A DNA stretch of 64,000 nt from Natrinema caseinilyticum (GTDB taxonomy: Archaea; Halobacteriota; Halobacteria; Halobacteriales; Natrialbaceae): NCBI RefSeq assembly GCF_024227435.1, contig NZ_CP100446.1:372001-436000 (forward strand), read 5' to 3'. Position 1 is the stretch's first letter. The number at the start of each line of letters is the position of its first letter. The translations under genes were made by a program, and so were the position numbers. Below the pieces are notes generated by a model that had not been told where the DNA came from, did no database searches, and was given only the letters and a program-made list of their open reading frames with translations. Positions 8,153 to 16,833 of the stretch are shown here, one piece after another.

Positions 8153-8635
8153 TCAGTGGACGGACTCTTCGATGCGGGTGTAGTACTCCGCTTTCGACCA
8201 GTCGCCCTCGAGAAACGAGTCGGCCCATTCCGGTTCGATGAAGACCATGAATTCTACCGCTCCGTCGGCGTTCTGGGCGGTCGGCATCGCTTTGTGATCG
8301 AACCCTCGATCGGCGACGTCGGCGTAGGCGCTCCCGAGAATCACGACGTCCGCTTCCAGCCCGATGCTATCCGTGTATTCGGGAACGAACATCCCTGGCA
8401 ACTCCCAGCCGGTGACCGTGAGGTCGGTGTCGATGGTTTCGACCATCTCCGCGGCGAGTTCTCTGTCCCGCTCGCTTACATCGCTTCCACCGCCCGCGTC
8501 GTCCGTTCCGTTTCCGTCCTCGGGCGTCCCGGTTACACAGCCCGCGAGGGTTCCGAGTCCGGCGACGGTGGCGGCAGTTAGCACGGATCGTCTCGAGACG
8601 GAGCGGGCTCTCTCGGAAGCTGTCAGATCTGACAT
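8153..8635 (-). CDS. Tat-exported hypothetical lipoprotein
   Basis: A 160-residue protein with a Tat signal (SRRSVLTAATVAGLGTLAGC, lipobox LAGC at about residue 33) and an acidic Gly/Asp-rich linker. The globular domain of about 100 residues contains TVTGWELPGMFVPEY and a C-terminal EFMVFIEPEWADSF. It should be anchored to the outer face of the membrane. I recognise no catalytic motif and propose no function. It is transcribed divergently from the broken beta-propeller lipoprotein gene. Confidence 0.78.
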   Translation of the reverse strand: MSDLTASERARSVSRRSVLTAATVAGLGTLAGCVTGTPEDGNGTDDAGGGSDVSERDRELAAEMVETIDTDLTVTGWELPGMFVPEYTDSIGLEADVVILGSAYADVADRGFDHKAMPTAQNADGAVEFMVFIEPEWADSFLEGDWSKAEYYTRIEESVH

Positions 8636-8819
8636 GGATTCGTTCCTCGATCGGCGTCCGTGTCCAATTCGGTGTGGCTCCGTAAAATAGGTATCTGGTC
8701 ACGCGTCGCGGCCGTACGATCGTCGGACGGGTCGCTTCCTCGATCGTCCGATCGTGATCGTGTGCGGCCGATGCACTGACGCGGTTCGTTATTTACGGTC
8801 GCCCGACCAAGGGGCGACT

Positions 8820-10021
8820 GTGACGCATCACGGAGCGGAGGGGGCGGAAAACGAGTCCGGACGGATTCGAACGAATCCGGACCCGACCGATCCCTTCCGG
8901 AACGGGATCGATCGGCGGCGGGTACTGCAGTCGTCGGCGGCGATCGGAGCGACCGCCATCCTGTCGGGGTGTCTGTCGGACAGCGACGGAGGGCGGGCGC
9001 CGACGGTGTACGTCTTCAACACCGGTGATCGGACGCTGAGCATCATCGACGCCGCGACTGACGAACTGGTCGAGACCGTTCACATCGGAACGACCGCATC
9101 GTTCCCGGCCAATCAGTACGGCACCGGCGTCGATTCGGAGTACGAGACGCTCTGGCTCAACGTGTCCGGCGGCGTCAAAGCGCTCGATCAACACACGCTC
9201 GAGGAGGTCGCGGCGATCGAAACCGGTTTCGGACCGAACTATCCCAACGTGACTCCGGACGGAGCCCACTTGCTCGTCGCTGCCGGTGGAACGACGTCCC
9301 TGGAGCCCGATCCGGTCGATCCCGACGATCACCGCCTCGTTCGCATCGACGCCGATCGCGAGAGCGAGACGTTCGGCGAAGTCACCGGAGAGATCGCGGT
9401 CGGCTACAGCGAGCCGTGCGATATGACGCTCACACCCGACGGGGAATACGGCTTCGTCGCGGACATCACGAACGAGACGGTGACCGTCCTTCGCGTCGAT
9501 CCGTTCGAAATCGCCGCCCGGATCGACGTCGGCGGCAGCGCGATCGCGGGCGCGTGGGGTCCCGCGCGGGGAAAACGCTCGGACCGAGTGCTGATACCTA
9601 CGCGATCACCGCTCGAGACGCCGGCGACATCACGGGCGGGCTCAATACGGCGGACGCCGTACTCGAGATGGACGATGTAAAGGAGACGTTCGCCCGGTTC
9701 TTCAACCAGACGTTCAACAGGGGTCGACTCCAGCGTGTCGAACGCCCGCAGTCCCGCAACGAGGAGGCCCGGTACACGCTGGCCCGGTACACGCTTCCGT
9801 TACCGCCGGCGGCCGGCGGCGAACACGGTCAAGCGGCCGTCTACAACGCCGAAGTCGAGTACGACCCGCACGCCGACGAATGGGCCGTGACCGACGACCG
9901 CTTCGACACCGAGTGGTCGCTGTACCTCGCCAATCAAGACATCTGGATCGGACAGTGGGGCGGGGACTTCTACCAGGGCCGCGGTCGGCCCGGACGCTCC
10001 GATTCACCGCCGAGCGGGTGA
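8820..10021 (+). pseudogene. YVTN-type beta-propeller lipoprotein, disrupted
   Basis: The GTG at 8820 lies about 25 bases after a TATTTACG box and opens a protein with a Tat motif (RRRVLQSSAAIGATAILSGC). Propeller-type repeats follow: VYVFNTGDRTLSIIDAATDELVETV and YGFVADITNETVTVLRVDPFEIAARIDVGG. After residue about 245 the frame turns into arginine-rich nonsense and stops at 9680. A protein-like sequence continues in another frame from about 9560 to 10021 (DTYAITARDAGDITGG and WSLYLANQDIWIGQWGGDFY). Related propellers are usually longer, so I read this as a frameshift, perhaps with a deletion. Its tail was not recognised. Confidence 0.65.
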
Positions 10022-11064
10022 CGACACCAGTCGTCCGTCGCTCTGCAGTCCGCCAGTGACGAGGGGCCGTTCTCGAGCCGGGTCGAGTTCTCGTCTTGGC
10101 GTTCGCTCCGGGTCGCCGTCTCCCCATCGGGTCGGTCCCGGAAGACGAGCGACTGCACCGTCGTTCGCCGGTCCGGGATCGGAAACGGTTCCGCGTTCAA
10201 GGACACTCGGCAACAGTATAATATTGCTGCCATAAGACTGTATGAGGATGTATAGTAGTGGGAAAAATGTGAGATAAAGGGCCACGCGCACGACATTCGA
10301 TCGGCGTCCGGAGAAGTGGCTACCGGGCACGAACTGTCGGTGGACCGTGAAGGACCGTCTGGAGGACCGCAGGGACGTTCGAATACTTCTTCCGACGGTG
10401 TCCTCCCCACAGAATCTCACACCGAGTCGTTTCCCGTGCTCGGTCGACAGCCGACGAATGCGACACCGTCACGAAATAGAACTGATCGAGATCGGCCACT
10501 CTCGGTCGAATACGAGAGCGCGTACCGTTCGTCACGCGTACACGGTCGACGTAGCAGCCCAATCGTAAAACGGGCCCACGTCCCATCGCAGCGAGACGGA
10601 AGACGGGAGAGGAGGGGCATTCTATATTGCATTATTAGCACAATAGTGGCGCAGGATCAAAATATCTGGTTCGAATCATATATGCCGGGTCCGGCTTTGA
10701 CTATCCGGGGCGTACCCGTCCGCCGAACGAAACGCGGGACGTATTTCGCGATTCGGGAGGGATCCGGATCGCTGTCAGGCGTTCGTTTCGACGCCGTGTC
10801 GGACGACGGGTGCCCGCATCGAAGGCCGCTCGACGAGTTGCGCGGACCGCCGAACCGTCCCCGGCGATCGGTCGGTCGACGACCATCGACCGTGGAGATA
10901 GTCCTGGCCCCGATAATTACCCGTGACTGACAGGAACCGTTCGTTTTTGCGACGACGTGCTGTCATTTGCCACCGATTTGGGCCGGTGGCACTCCTCGTC
11001 GTGGACGTGCCAACGTGACAACTCGGCCGAGGTATTATACGGCTGTCCGTGCTGCTCTCCGCTG
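10022..11064. other. Gene-poor kilobase
   Basis: Several open frames cross this stretch, but all are arginine/serine-rich in the way expected of GC-rich non-coding DNA, and none has a recognisable domain. An AT-rich patch at about 10205-10280 and another at 10615-10685 could be promoters or remnants. I see no tRNA fold or terminal inverted repeats. Confidence 0.55.
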
Positions 11065-11208
11065 ATGTTCGACGCTCAGGACGATCCCCGAACGGAGTCC
11101 ACGTACGAGTGCTTGCAGTGCGGCGAAATAGTCCGGTCCGCGTCCCACCCCGGATACTGTCGGGAGTGCGGCGGAGACATTCAGAACCGGGCCAACTCAC
11201 TCGAGTGA
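11065..11208 (+). CDS. Rubrerythrin-like zinc-ribbon microprotein
   Basis: A 47-residue protein with two CxxC knuckles, YECLQCGEIV and YCRECGGDIQNR, the signature of the short haloarchaeal rubrerythrin-like zinc ribbons (DUF7129 type). A 36-codon upstream extension is open but is not part of the family, so ATG 11065 is the better start. Such proteins probably bind one zinc or iron; their role is not established. Confidence 0.82.
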   Translation: MFDAQDDPRTESTYECLQCGEIVRSASHPGYCRECGGDIQNRANSLE

Positions 11209-11431
11209 GACCCGATCGTATCGCACCGGTCACCGCGACGGGTGGCGGACGGCGGGACAGCGAATCGATCGACCGACCTCGCTGAACCGGATGGCTGTGG
11301 CACCTCGAGTTCTCCGGTACACGCCGGTATCCGCGGACGTCGTCGGCCGGGTGCGCGACCGACGCGCACCTGGCGGGTCGGTTCGTCGGTCGACGGACAA
11401 CGTTTTAGTGACTATCAGAATAGGATGAGAC

Positions 11432-12658
11432 ATGGGAACTGATCACGAGGACCTCGTCTGGCGCGAAACCGTCCTGGGAGAGGTGCTGAGCGCCCGACGC
11501 GAATTCGTTTCGGCGGTCGGGACCGAAACGGTCCCTCTCGGTTCGATTTCCGGGCGGGTCCTGGCCGAATCGATCGTCGCCCAGCGAGACGTTCCGGAAC
11601 ACGATTTCGCGACCATGGACGGGTTCGCGTTCGACGCGACCGACTCGTATCCGCTGGCCGTCGTCGACGGCGAGGTCTTTCCGGAAGACGAGCCACCGTC
11701 GATCGGGTCGGGCGAAGCGATCCGCGTCGCGACGGGCGCACCGATTCCGGAGGCGGCGAACGCGGTGTTGAAACGGGAGGAGGCCACCGTCGCGGACGGA
11801 CTGCTTCGCGGAACCGACATCGCCCCGGGGACGTACACGTACGAGCGCGGGAGCAACGTCAGCGAAGGCGACGTCCTCTTCGACGGCGGCGAACGCGTCT
11901 CGGCGAAAGACGCGATTCTTCTCGGGGATCTCGACAGGCCCAGCCTCGAGGTCGCCGATCGTTTCTCGACGGGGGTCCTCGCGACGGGAACGGAGATCCA
12001 CGAGGGACGATCGCGCGACCTCGATTCACCGATGCTGGCCGGCCTCGTCCGCTCGTGGGGCCACGAGGCGACCTACGAGGGCACCGTCCCGGACGAGTAC
12101 GATCGAATCGAGTCGGCGATCGATCGACTCGCGACGGACTACGACGTCGTCGTCACGACGGGCGGGACGAGCGTCGGGCACAAAGACCACGTCGTCCGGG
12201 CGATAGACGAACTCGGGACGGTACTGTTCCACCGGGTTCGAATCCGGCCGGGCAAACCCATCGCGTTCGCCAGACTTCCCGACCACGATGCGGTCGTGTT
12301 CGCTATCCCGGGGAAACCCATCGGCGCCCACACGGTCGCTACCCTCGTGATGCGCCCGTTCTTTACGGGCGAAACGGCGCTCCCGACGGTCACCGCGACC
12401 GTCGAACGAGCGGTCTCACTCGGCCCTGACGGTTTCGAATACGCGATTCCCGTGACGATCTCGAACGAGGACGGCGGTCGTCGGGCCATGCCGCTCGGCC
12501 ATCGCGATTCGCCGCTTCGGGTCTACGACGACCGATTCGACCCGAGCGTGCTGTCCTCGAGTACCCGCGCGAGTCGAGCGGACGGGCTCGTGGTGACGCG
12601 GACGCCGCTCGAGGCCGGTGATGACGTCGAGGTCGTCCCGTATTCGGTGATCGAATGA
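11432..12658 (+). CDS. moeA: Molybdopterin molybdenumtransferase MoeA
   Basis: A 408-residue MoeA. MoeA inserts molybdate into adenylylated molybdopterin to form Mo cofactor. Landmarks are DFATMDGFAFDATD near residues 55-70, RVATGAPIPEAANAVLKRE, GTYTYERGSNVSEGD, and the MoCF-domain motif TTGGTSVGHKDHV near 245. It overlaps the next gene by four bases (ATGA), so moeA and mocA are translationally coupled. Haloarchaea usually carry more than one moeA. This copy's link to mocA suggests dedication to the xanthine-dehydrogenase-type hydroxylases downstream. Confidence 0.93.
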   Translation: MGTDHEDLVWRETVLGEVLSARREFVSAVGTETVPLGSISGRVLAESIVAQRDVPEHDFATMDGFAFDATDSYPLAVVDGEVFPEDEPPSIGSGEAIRVATGAPIPEAANAVLKREEATVADGLLRGTDIAPGTYTYERGSNVSEGDVLFDGGERVSAKDAILLGDLDRPSLEVADRFSTGVLATGTEIHEGRSRDLDSPMLAGLVRSWGHEATYEGTVPDEYDRIESAIDRLATDYDVVVTTGGTSVGHKDHVVRAIDELGTVLFHRVRIRPGKPIAFARLPDHDAVVFAIPGKPIGAHTVATLVMRPFFTGETALPTVTATVERAVSLGPDGFEYAIPVTISNEDGGRRAMPLGHRDSPLRVYDDRFDPSVLSSSTRASRADGLVVTRTPLEAGDDVEVVPYSVIE

Positions 12659-13317
12659 CGCGCGAGGATCTTCCCGTCGTCGACCCGTACCCGGTCGCCG
12701 ATCTCGAACGAGAGGTGGCCGTCCACGGCGTCGTTCTGGCGGCGGGAACCAGCGATCGATACGGGTCGGCGAACAAACTCCTCGAATCCATCGATGGCGA
12801 TCCGTTGATCTGCCGGGCGGTCGAAACGCTCGTCGATACGCCACTCGAAGCCGTCACGGTCGTCCTCGGACACGATGCCGACAGAATTCGATCGGCACTC
12901 CGTGCGTACGACGTCGACTATCGCTACAACGAATCCTACGAGTGCGGTCAGAGCACCTCCGTTCGAACCGGCGTTGCTGCGGCTCGCGACCGGGACGCGG
13001 ACGCCGTTCTCTTCGCGCTCGGCGACATGCCGGCCGTCTCTCCGACCACGGTCGAGTTGCTGGTCGGCGCCTATCGGCGGGGCCGGGGTTCGGCACTTAC
13101 CGCCGGGTACGACGGAACGCGGGGAAATCCGGTTCTGTTCGACGCGCAGCATTTCGACGCACTCGGTTCCGTGTCGGGTGATATCGGCGGACGGGACGTC
13201 CTCCGGGATGCGTCGGACGGAGCCATCGTCGAGACGGGCGATCCGGGTGTTCTTCGGGACATCGACCGACCGGGTGACCGAAAGCCCACGGAGAACGATC
13301 CCGATACGTCGGCGTAA
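12655..13317 (+). CDS. mocA: Molybdenum cofactor cytidylyltransferase-like protein MocA
   Basis: A 220-residue nucleotidyltransferase. VVLAAGTSDRYGSANKLLESIDG is the signature loop (LAAGxSxRxGxxK), ALGDMPAVSPTTVELL the metal-binding region and GNPVLFDAQHF the MocA/MobA-type motif. MocA makes molybdopterin cytosine dinucleotide for xanthine-dehydrogenase-family enzymes; in Se-dependent hydroxylase loci its YgfJ-type homologue is a marker gene. The start overlaps the moeA stop by four bases. Substrate (CTP or GTP) cannot be read with confidence. Confidence 0.87.
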   Translation: MTREDLPVVDPYPVADLEREVAVHGVVLAAGTSDRYGSANKLLESIDGDPLICRAVETLVDTPLEAVTVVLGHDADRIRSALRAYDVDYRYNESYECGQSTSVRTGVAAARDRDADAVLFALGDMPAVSPTTVELLVGAYRRGRGSALTAGYDGTRGNPVLFDAQHFDALGSVSGDIGGRDVLRDASDGAIVETGDPGVLRDIDRPGDRKPTENDPDTSA

Positions 13318-13404
13318 CGAGACGGTGGTCGGCCACGACGGGACCGTGATCGTGTCACGCCCGTTCAGCGTACCGAGGGAGCCGCGACGGACCTCAGGCT
13401 CGCG

Positions 13405-14217
13405 CTATCGAGGGCCGTCCGACCCGTCCCTTTCTTCGACGAAGAGGCTCCGACGGAGGAGCAGCGGCATGAGCGATTCCTTTCCCATGATTTCCGTTTC
13501 CGACTCCCCGGTATCGCTGTCGTATCGCTCGATTCGGTACGTGTCGAGTTCGTTCCGGTTTTCGGTGACGCATTCGAGCACCTCGAGGACGTCACCGGTT
13601 ATCTCGTCCCGATACGTCGTGCCGATTTCGATACCGATGACCGGCACGTCCGACGGCCAGTCCCAGTTGAAGTCGCGCACGTACTGCCCGAACTGCCAGA
13701 CGTGGTGGTCCAGATCGGTATCGTCGGAGACCTCTATCGCCAGTCGCTCGAGTTTTCGATCCCAGTAGTCGATGACGCTGGCTTTGAGATCGTCCTGGAG
13801 CGTCTTTTCGACCAGCCGTTTTTCGATGGGATAGCCGATTTCGATGCCGACGATCGCGTGATGGTCCAGATGCGTGAGACAGCGTTGGCACTCCATTTCG
13901 TAAACGGGGATGTCGATCGGGTTGTCGACCGAGAGGTGTGCCATCTCCTTGCCACAGTTCGGACACCAGAGGAACAGCACCTCGTTATCGACCGTCGTCA
14001 ACTCGTCGAATACCGTCAAGTCGTCGAACGCCTTTTCCTCGGCCACCGGGTCGGATTCGATCGACTCTTCGGTCGGTGCAGTGGTGTGTGCAAACTGCGC
14101 TAATTCGTGGTCTTTCAACAGCGACTTGATGACCGAATCGTGAGACGAGTGTGACTCCGTTTCTTGAATCTCCTCTAATTGTTCTTTCGTCCAGTCCCGT
14201 ATTCTGATGGTGGCCAT
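13405..14217 (-). CDS. Hypothetical protein with ribbon-helix-helix-like N terminus and zinc ribbon
   Basis: A 270-residue protein. Residues 1-40 (ATIRIRDWTKEQLEEI, then SVIKSLLKDHEL) resemble a ribbon-helix-helix DNA-binding segment. A zinc ribbon follows with LWCPNCGKEM and YEMECQRCLTH (two CxxC pairs, about residues 84-115). The C-terminal half includes DWPSDVPVIGIEIGTTYRDE and a basic tail motif ESLMPLLLRRSLF. The arrangement suggests a DNA-binding regulator, but targets are unknown. It is convergent with mocA. Confidence 0.75.
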   Translation of the reverse strand: MATIRIRDWTKEQLEEIQETESHSSHDSVIKSLLKDHELAQFAHTTAPTEESIESDPVAEEKAFDDLTVFDELTTVDNEVLFLWCPNCGKEMAHLSVDNPIDIPVYEMECQRCLTHLDHHAIVGIEIGYPIEKRLVEKTLQDDLKASVIDYWDRKLERLAIEVSDDTDLDHHVWQFGQYVRDFNWDWPSDVPVIGIEIGTTYRDEITGDVLEVLECVTENRNELDTYRIERYDSDTGESETEIMGKESLMPLLLRRSLFVEERDGSDGPR

Positions 14218-14334
14218 ATCATGTACGCTCCGTACAGGTGCAGTTAATTGTTTCTACCGTTCGACGCGCCGAGCGCCGAATCAGCGCCGGGAACCGACCG
14301 CCCTCGCGATCGAATCTCGCGGGTTACCGGGACG

Positions 14335-14523
14335 CTACTGAATCTTTCCGGCGCGTTTTCGCGTGACGTACCCGGCGATTCGATTTTGAATCCGCCTCGA
14401 TTCGACGTCGGTCAGTTTCTCGACCTGTTCTCTGTTCTCCTCGAAGTCGGTCGAAAATCCTTCGGGATACCGCTCGAGGAGCGTGTTTCCGACGCTTATG
14501 ATGTTCTTGGAGTCGGCCGTCAT
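14335..14523 (-). CDS. Ribosomal protein S17e-like small protein, copy 1
   Basis: A 62-residue protein starting at ATG 14523 whose sequence follows archaeal ribosomal protein S17e: GNTLLERYPEGFSTDFEENRE, then VEKLTDVESRRIQNRIAGYVTRK. Genuine haloarchaeal S17e is about 62-65 residues with the same YPDAF, DFExNK and NRIAGYVTRK elements. It does not sit next to the usual S17e neighbour (aspartate-semialdehyde dehydrogenase). A second, more diverged copy lies 2 kb away at 16459-16641. It may be a specialised paralogue rather than the structural ribosomal protein. Confidence 0.8.
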   Translation of the reverse strand: MTADSKNIISVGNTLLERYPEGFSTDFEENREQVEKLTDVESRRIQNRIAGYVTRKRAGKIQ

Positions 14524-14946
14524 TTTTCGTGTGTGCATGCGAGTGCCAAACACAATAACGTTTGCCAAACGAACCCCGAATCGCCACGCAGTGTGGGCGG
14601 AGATCGTGCGACCCGTTGTCGGATCCGATTCCACGGGGCCCGACCGATGCAGTGTCTCGATGACACCGGCCGAATGGAGGCTGCGATCGGTTCCTCCTCG
14701 CGGTCGTCATCTGGCGGACCGCGACGTCGCGGTCCGGTGCAGAGGGGTTTCACTGTGGACGGCGACTCTCTCCTGCCGGTCTCTCGGTACGAGGGCCTGT
14801 GTCGAAAGCAGCTGTATACGAGCACTGTACGTTGCGTAGATCGAACGTATCAATCGGGCTTGTTTCGATGGCTTCTACCTACTTTCGGTACACGCACCCC
14901 TTCGAAACGGCCGCACACCCGTCTCGATGCGGTATATTGAATAGCG
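14524..14946. other. Intergenic region with promoter for the next gene
   Basis: No gene was recognised in this 420-bp stretch. A TATA-like GGTATATTGA at 14931-14940 precedes the start at 14965 by about 25 bases, which fits a leaderless transcript. Confidence 0.6.
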
Positions 14947-14964
14947 ATGCGAGAGAGAAGAGTA

Positions 14965-15222
14965 ATGGTAGCAGTTAGCATGCAATCGCGAGTTACAGTA
15001 ACCCCGATCGAATCGATTCCGCCGACGGTGGACGTCAGACATATCGACGAACTCTCCAACAAAGCCAGGGAGTTCCTCTATCAGGTCGTGTGGGAAGACG
15101 GCCAGATAGCCGTCGAACCCGAAGTCGAAGCGGAGCTCACCCGCTACGACGTCGTCAAATTCACCGAGTACTATCGTATCACGGTCGTCGAACCGCACGC
15201 GAGCGGTCACGTCACCGCCTGA
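14965..15222 (+). CDS. Conserved haloarchaeal hypothetical protein
   Basis: An 85-residue acidic protein containing VTPIESIPPTVDVRHIDELSNKAREFLYQVVWEDGQIAVEPEVEAELTRYDVVKFTEYYRITV. Composition and even spacing of hydrophobics suggest a small folded cytoplasmic domain, without Cys pairs or membrane segments. It resembles a short haloarchaeal-only family with no assigned role (DUF7979-like, from memory). ATG 14965 was chosen because a TATA box lies about 25 bases upstream. Confidence 0.72.
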   Translation: MVAVSMQSRVTVTPIESIPPTVDVRHIDELSNKAREFLYQVVWEDGQIAVEPEVEAELTRYDVVKFTEYYRITVVEPHASGHVTA

Positions 15223-15327
15223 AAGTCGCGGTTCGGATCGGGGAGGTGAACGGATCGTTCCGACTCGGGCCGCCGTAGCCAGTCCGGAGCACGGTGGCGA
15301 GCGAAACGATGCCGGATCGGGATGGTA

Positions 15328-16305
15328 TTATCCGTTCCGCACGCACCGTTCGACGTCGGCGAGCGTGATATCGTCCCGGGGATCGGTGAGTCGGCCGGTG
15401 ACGAACGAGATGACCCCGAGTTCGTTCAAAACCCGACGCGTCTGGTCGTGATCCAGATCGAGCGCGCGTTTGACTTCGGAGACCGTCCTCGATCGCTCGA
15501 GTATCTCCGTCAGATCTGCGACGGTCAGATTTCGCTGAACACCGACGCCATCGGCGACGAGTGACTCGTCCTCTTCGAGGTTCGTTTCGGCGAGAATCTC
15601 GGCGACGGACCGCTCGCCGAATTCCGACGGTTCGGGCTCGTCGGCGGTCGATTCCGACTCCGTACCGTCCTCCGGCGCGGGTGACTCGTCGACAGGTGAA
15701 GATGCGGCGTTCGAGTCCGCCGACGGATCCTTCGCCCGTTCGCCCCCTCCCGTCGCATCGTCACCACTCACCGTTTCGCGCTCGTCGCCCGTCCGATCGG
15801 TCGCGTCGGCGCTCGAGTCGTCCGGATCGTGGATGCCGTATTTCACCATGTATCGCCGGACCGTTTCGGACGTGACGTCGACCCCCAGCGCTTCGGTCAT
15901 CTTCGGGAACGAATCGTATCGCTCGTACACCGTTTCGAGGACGTCCGGGTCTTTGTACGATGCAGTGCCGGCAGTCGACTCGTACGTTTCGGTCTGTTTC
16001 ACGGCCCCCTGGAGTTGACGAGACTGACGCGACTCGAACGCGACTTCACCGGCGCCAGCGGGAATCGTGAACTCGAGTGTGACGTCGACGCGGCCGTCGG
16101 TCAGTTCGGATTCGGCGGCCTCGACCGTCACGTCGTCGCTCAGGGTCCCGCCGTCAATTACCGGGGTACTCACCCCGACGCGAGCGGTTACCGTTTCCGC
16201 GTCGCCGTCCGTTTCCGAAAGCGCAACACTTCGTACCTCTCTGTCGGTCTGCTCGAGCCGTGCGAGGATCTCGGCGAGTTCCCCAATCGCGGCGCTAACC
16301 ACCAT
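15328..16305 (-). CDS. Hypothetical protein with HTH-like motifs and an acidic linker
   Basis: A 325-residue protein in three parts. Residues 1-110 look beta-rich (TARVGVSTPVIDGG and VDVTLEFTIPAGAGEVAFES). At about 118-165 a helix-turn-helix-like stretch reads VLETVYERYDSF, then TEALGVDVTSETVRRYMVKYGIH. A roughly 80-residue Asp/Glu/Ser-rich linker leads to a second helical pair near the C terminus (NLTVADLTEILERS, then LDLDHDQTRRVLNELGVI). The layout suggests a DNA-binding regulator. No partner is apparent, and the function is not proposed further. Confidence 0.68.
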   Translation of the reverse strand: MVVSAAIGELAEILARLEQTDREVRSVALSETDGDAETVTARVGVSTPVIDGGTLSDDVTVEAAESELTDGRVDVTLEFTIPAGAGEVAFESRQSRQLQGAVKQTETYESTAGTASYKDPDVLETVYERYDSFPKMTEALGVDVTSETVRRYMVKYGIHDPDDSSADATDRTGDERETVSGDDATGGGERAKDPSADSNAASSPVDESPAPEDGTESESTADEPEPSEFGERSVAEILAETNLEEDESLVADGVGVQRNLTVADLTEILERSRTVSEVKRALDLDHDQTRRVLNELGVISFVTGRLTDPRDDITLADVERCVRNG

Positions 16306-16458
16306 ACACTCTTGTTACCCAATAACATACTAACTGTGTATGGGTACGAGCAATATTATCCTGCTCCCGTCGAACGTCGGCCGAGGTATCGCTCTCACCC
16401 TCTCGTTCCCGGACACACGTCGGCATCTCTGGACCGCGCGAAATCCCCGATAGAAGTA

Positions 16459-16641
16459 TCAACTGGACCGTTTTTGCCGGGTAATGTATCCGGCGATACG
16501 ATTGCGGAGACGACTCGAGCTGACGTAGGTCATGTTTTGGACGACCTGCTTGTTCGTACTAAATTCGGTCGAAAACGCGTCGGGATACTGTTTGAGGAGC
16601 CGATTTCCGATATTCATGACGTCGTTCGGGTCGGATGTCAT
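16459..16641 (-). CDS. Ribosomal protein S17e-like small protein, copy 2
   Basis: A 60-residue protein with GNRLLKQYPDAFSTEFSTNK and NRIAGYITRQKRSS, clearly related to archaeal S17e and to the copy at 14335-14523. Both share a YP(D/E)xFSTxF core and an IAGY(V/I)TR end, but this copy lacks the usual acidic residue after the second phenylalanine and has Ser-rich replacements. Two non-adjacent S17e-like genes pointing the same way suggest an old duplication and diversification. Confidence 0.78.
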   Translation of the reverse strand: MTSDPNDVMNIGNRLLKQYPDAFSTEFSTNKQVVQNMTYVSSSRLRNRIAGYITRQKRSS

Positions 16642-16833
16642 TCACGACCACCATTTCCCCGAAGCGAGGTTAAAGGCTTGGTTTGCGGATCCCGTCGTCC
16701 GCTATCCTGCCGTCCGGCTTACCGTTCTGGGGCGTCACGATCCGACAGGGCGTTTCGTGACGGTGTCGTCGTCGGCTGTCGATCGTTTCGTGCGATAGTG
16801 GGGACGATCGACTCGTCGAGTTCCGCATGGCTC

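Noticed and set aside
10668-10680. GGTTCGAATC, resembling a tRNA T-loop
   Set aside because: No acceptor stem, D-arm or anticodon arm can be folded around it.
10316-10930. A 204-codon plus-strand frame in the gene-poor region
   Set aside because: Composition is that of random GC-rich sequence, with no motif, no family resemblance and no promoter of note.
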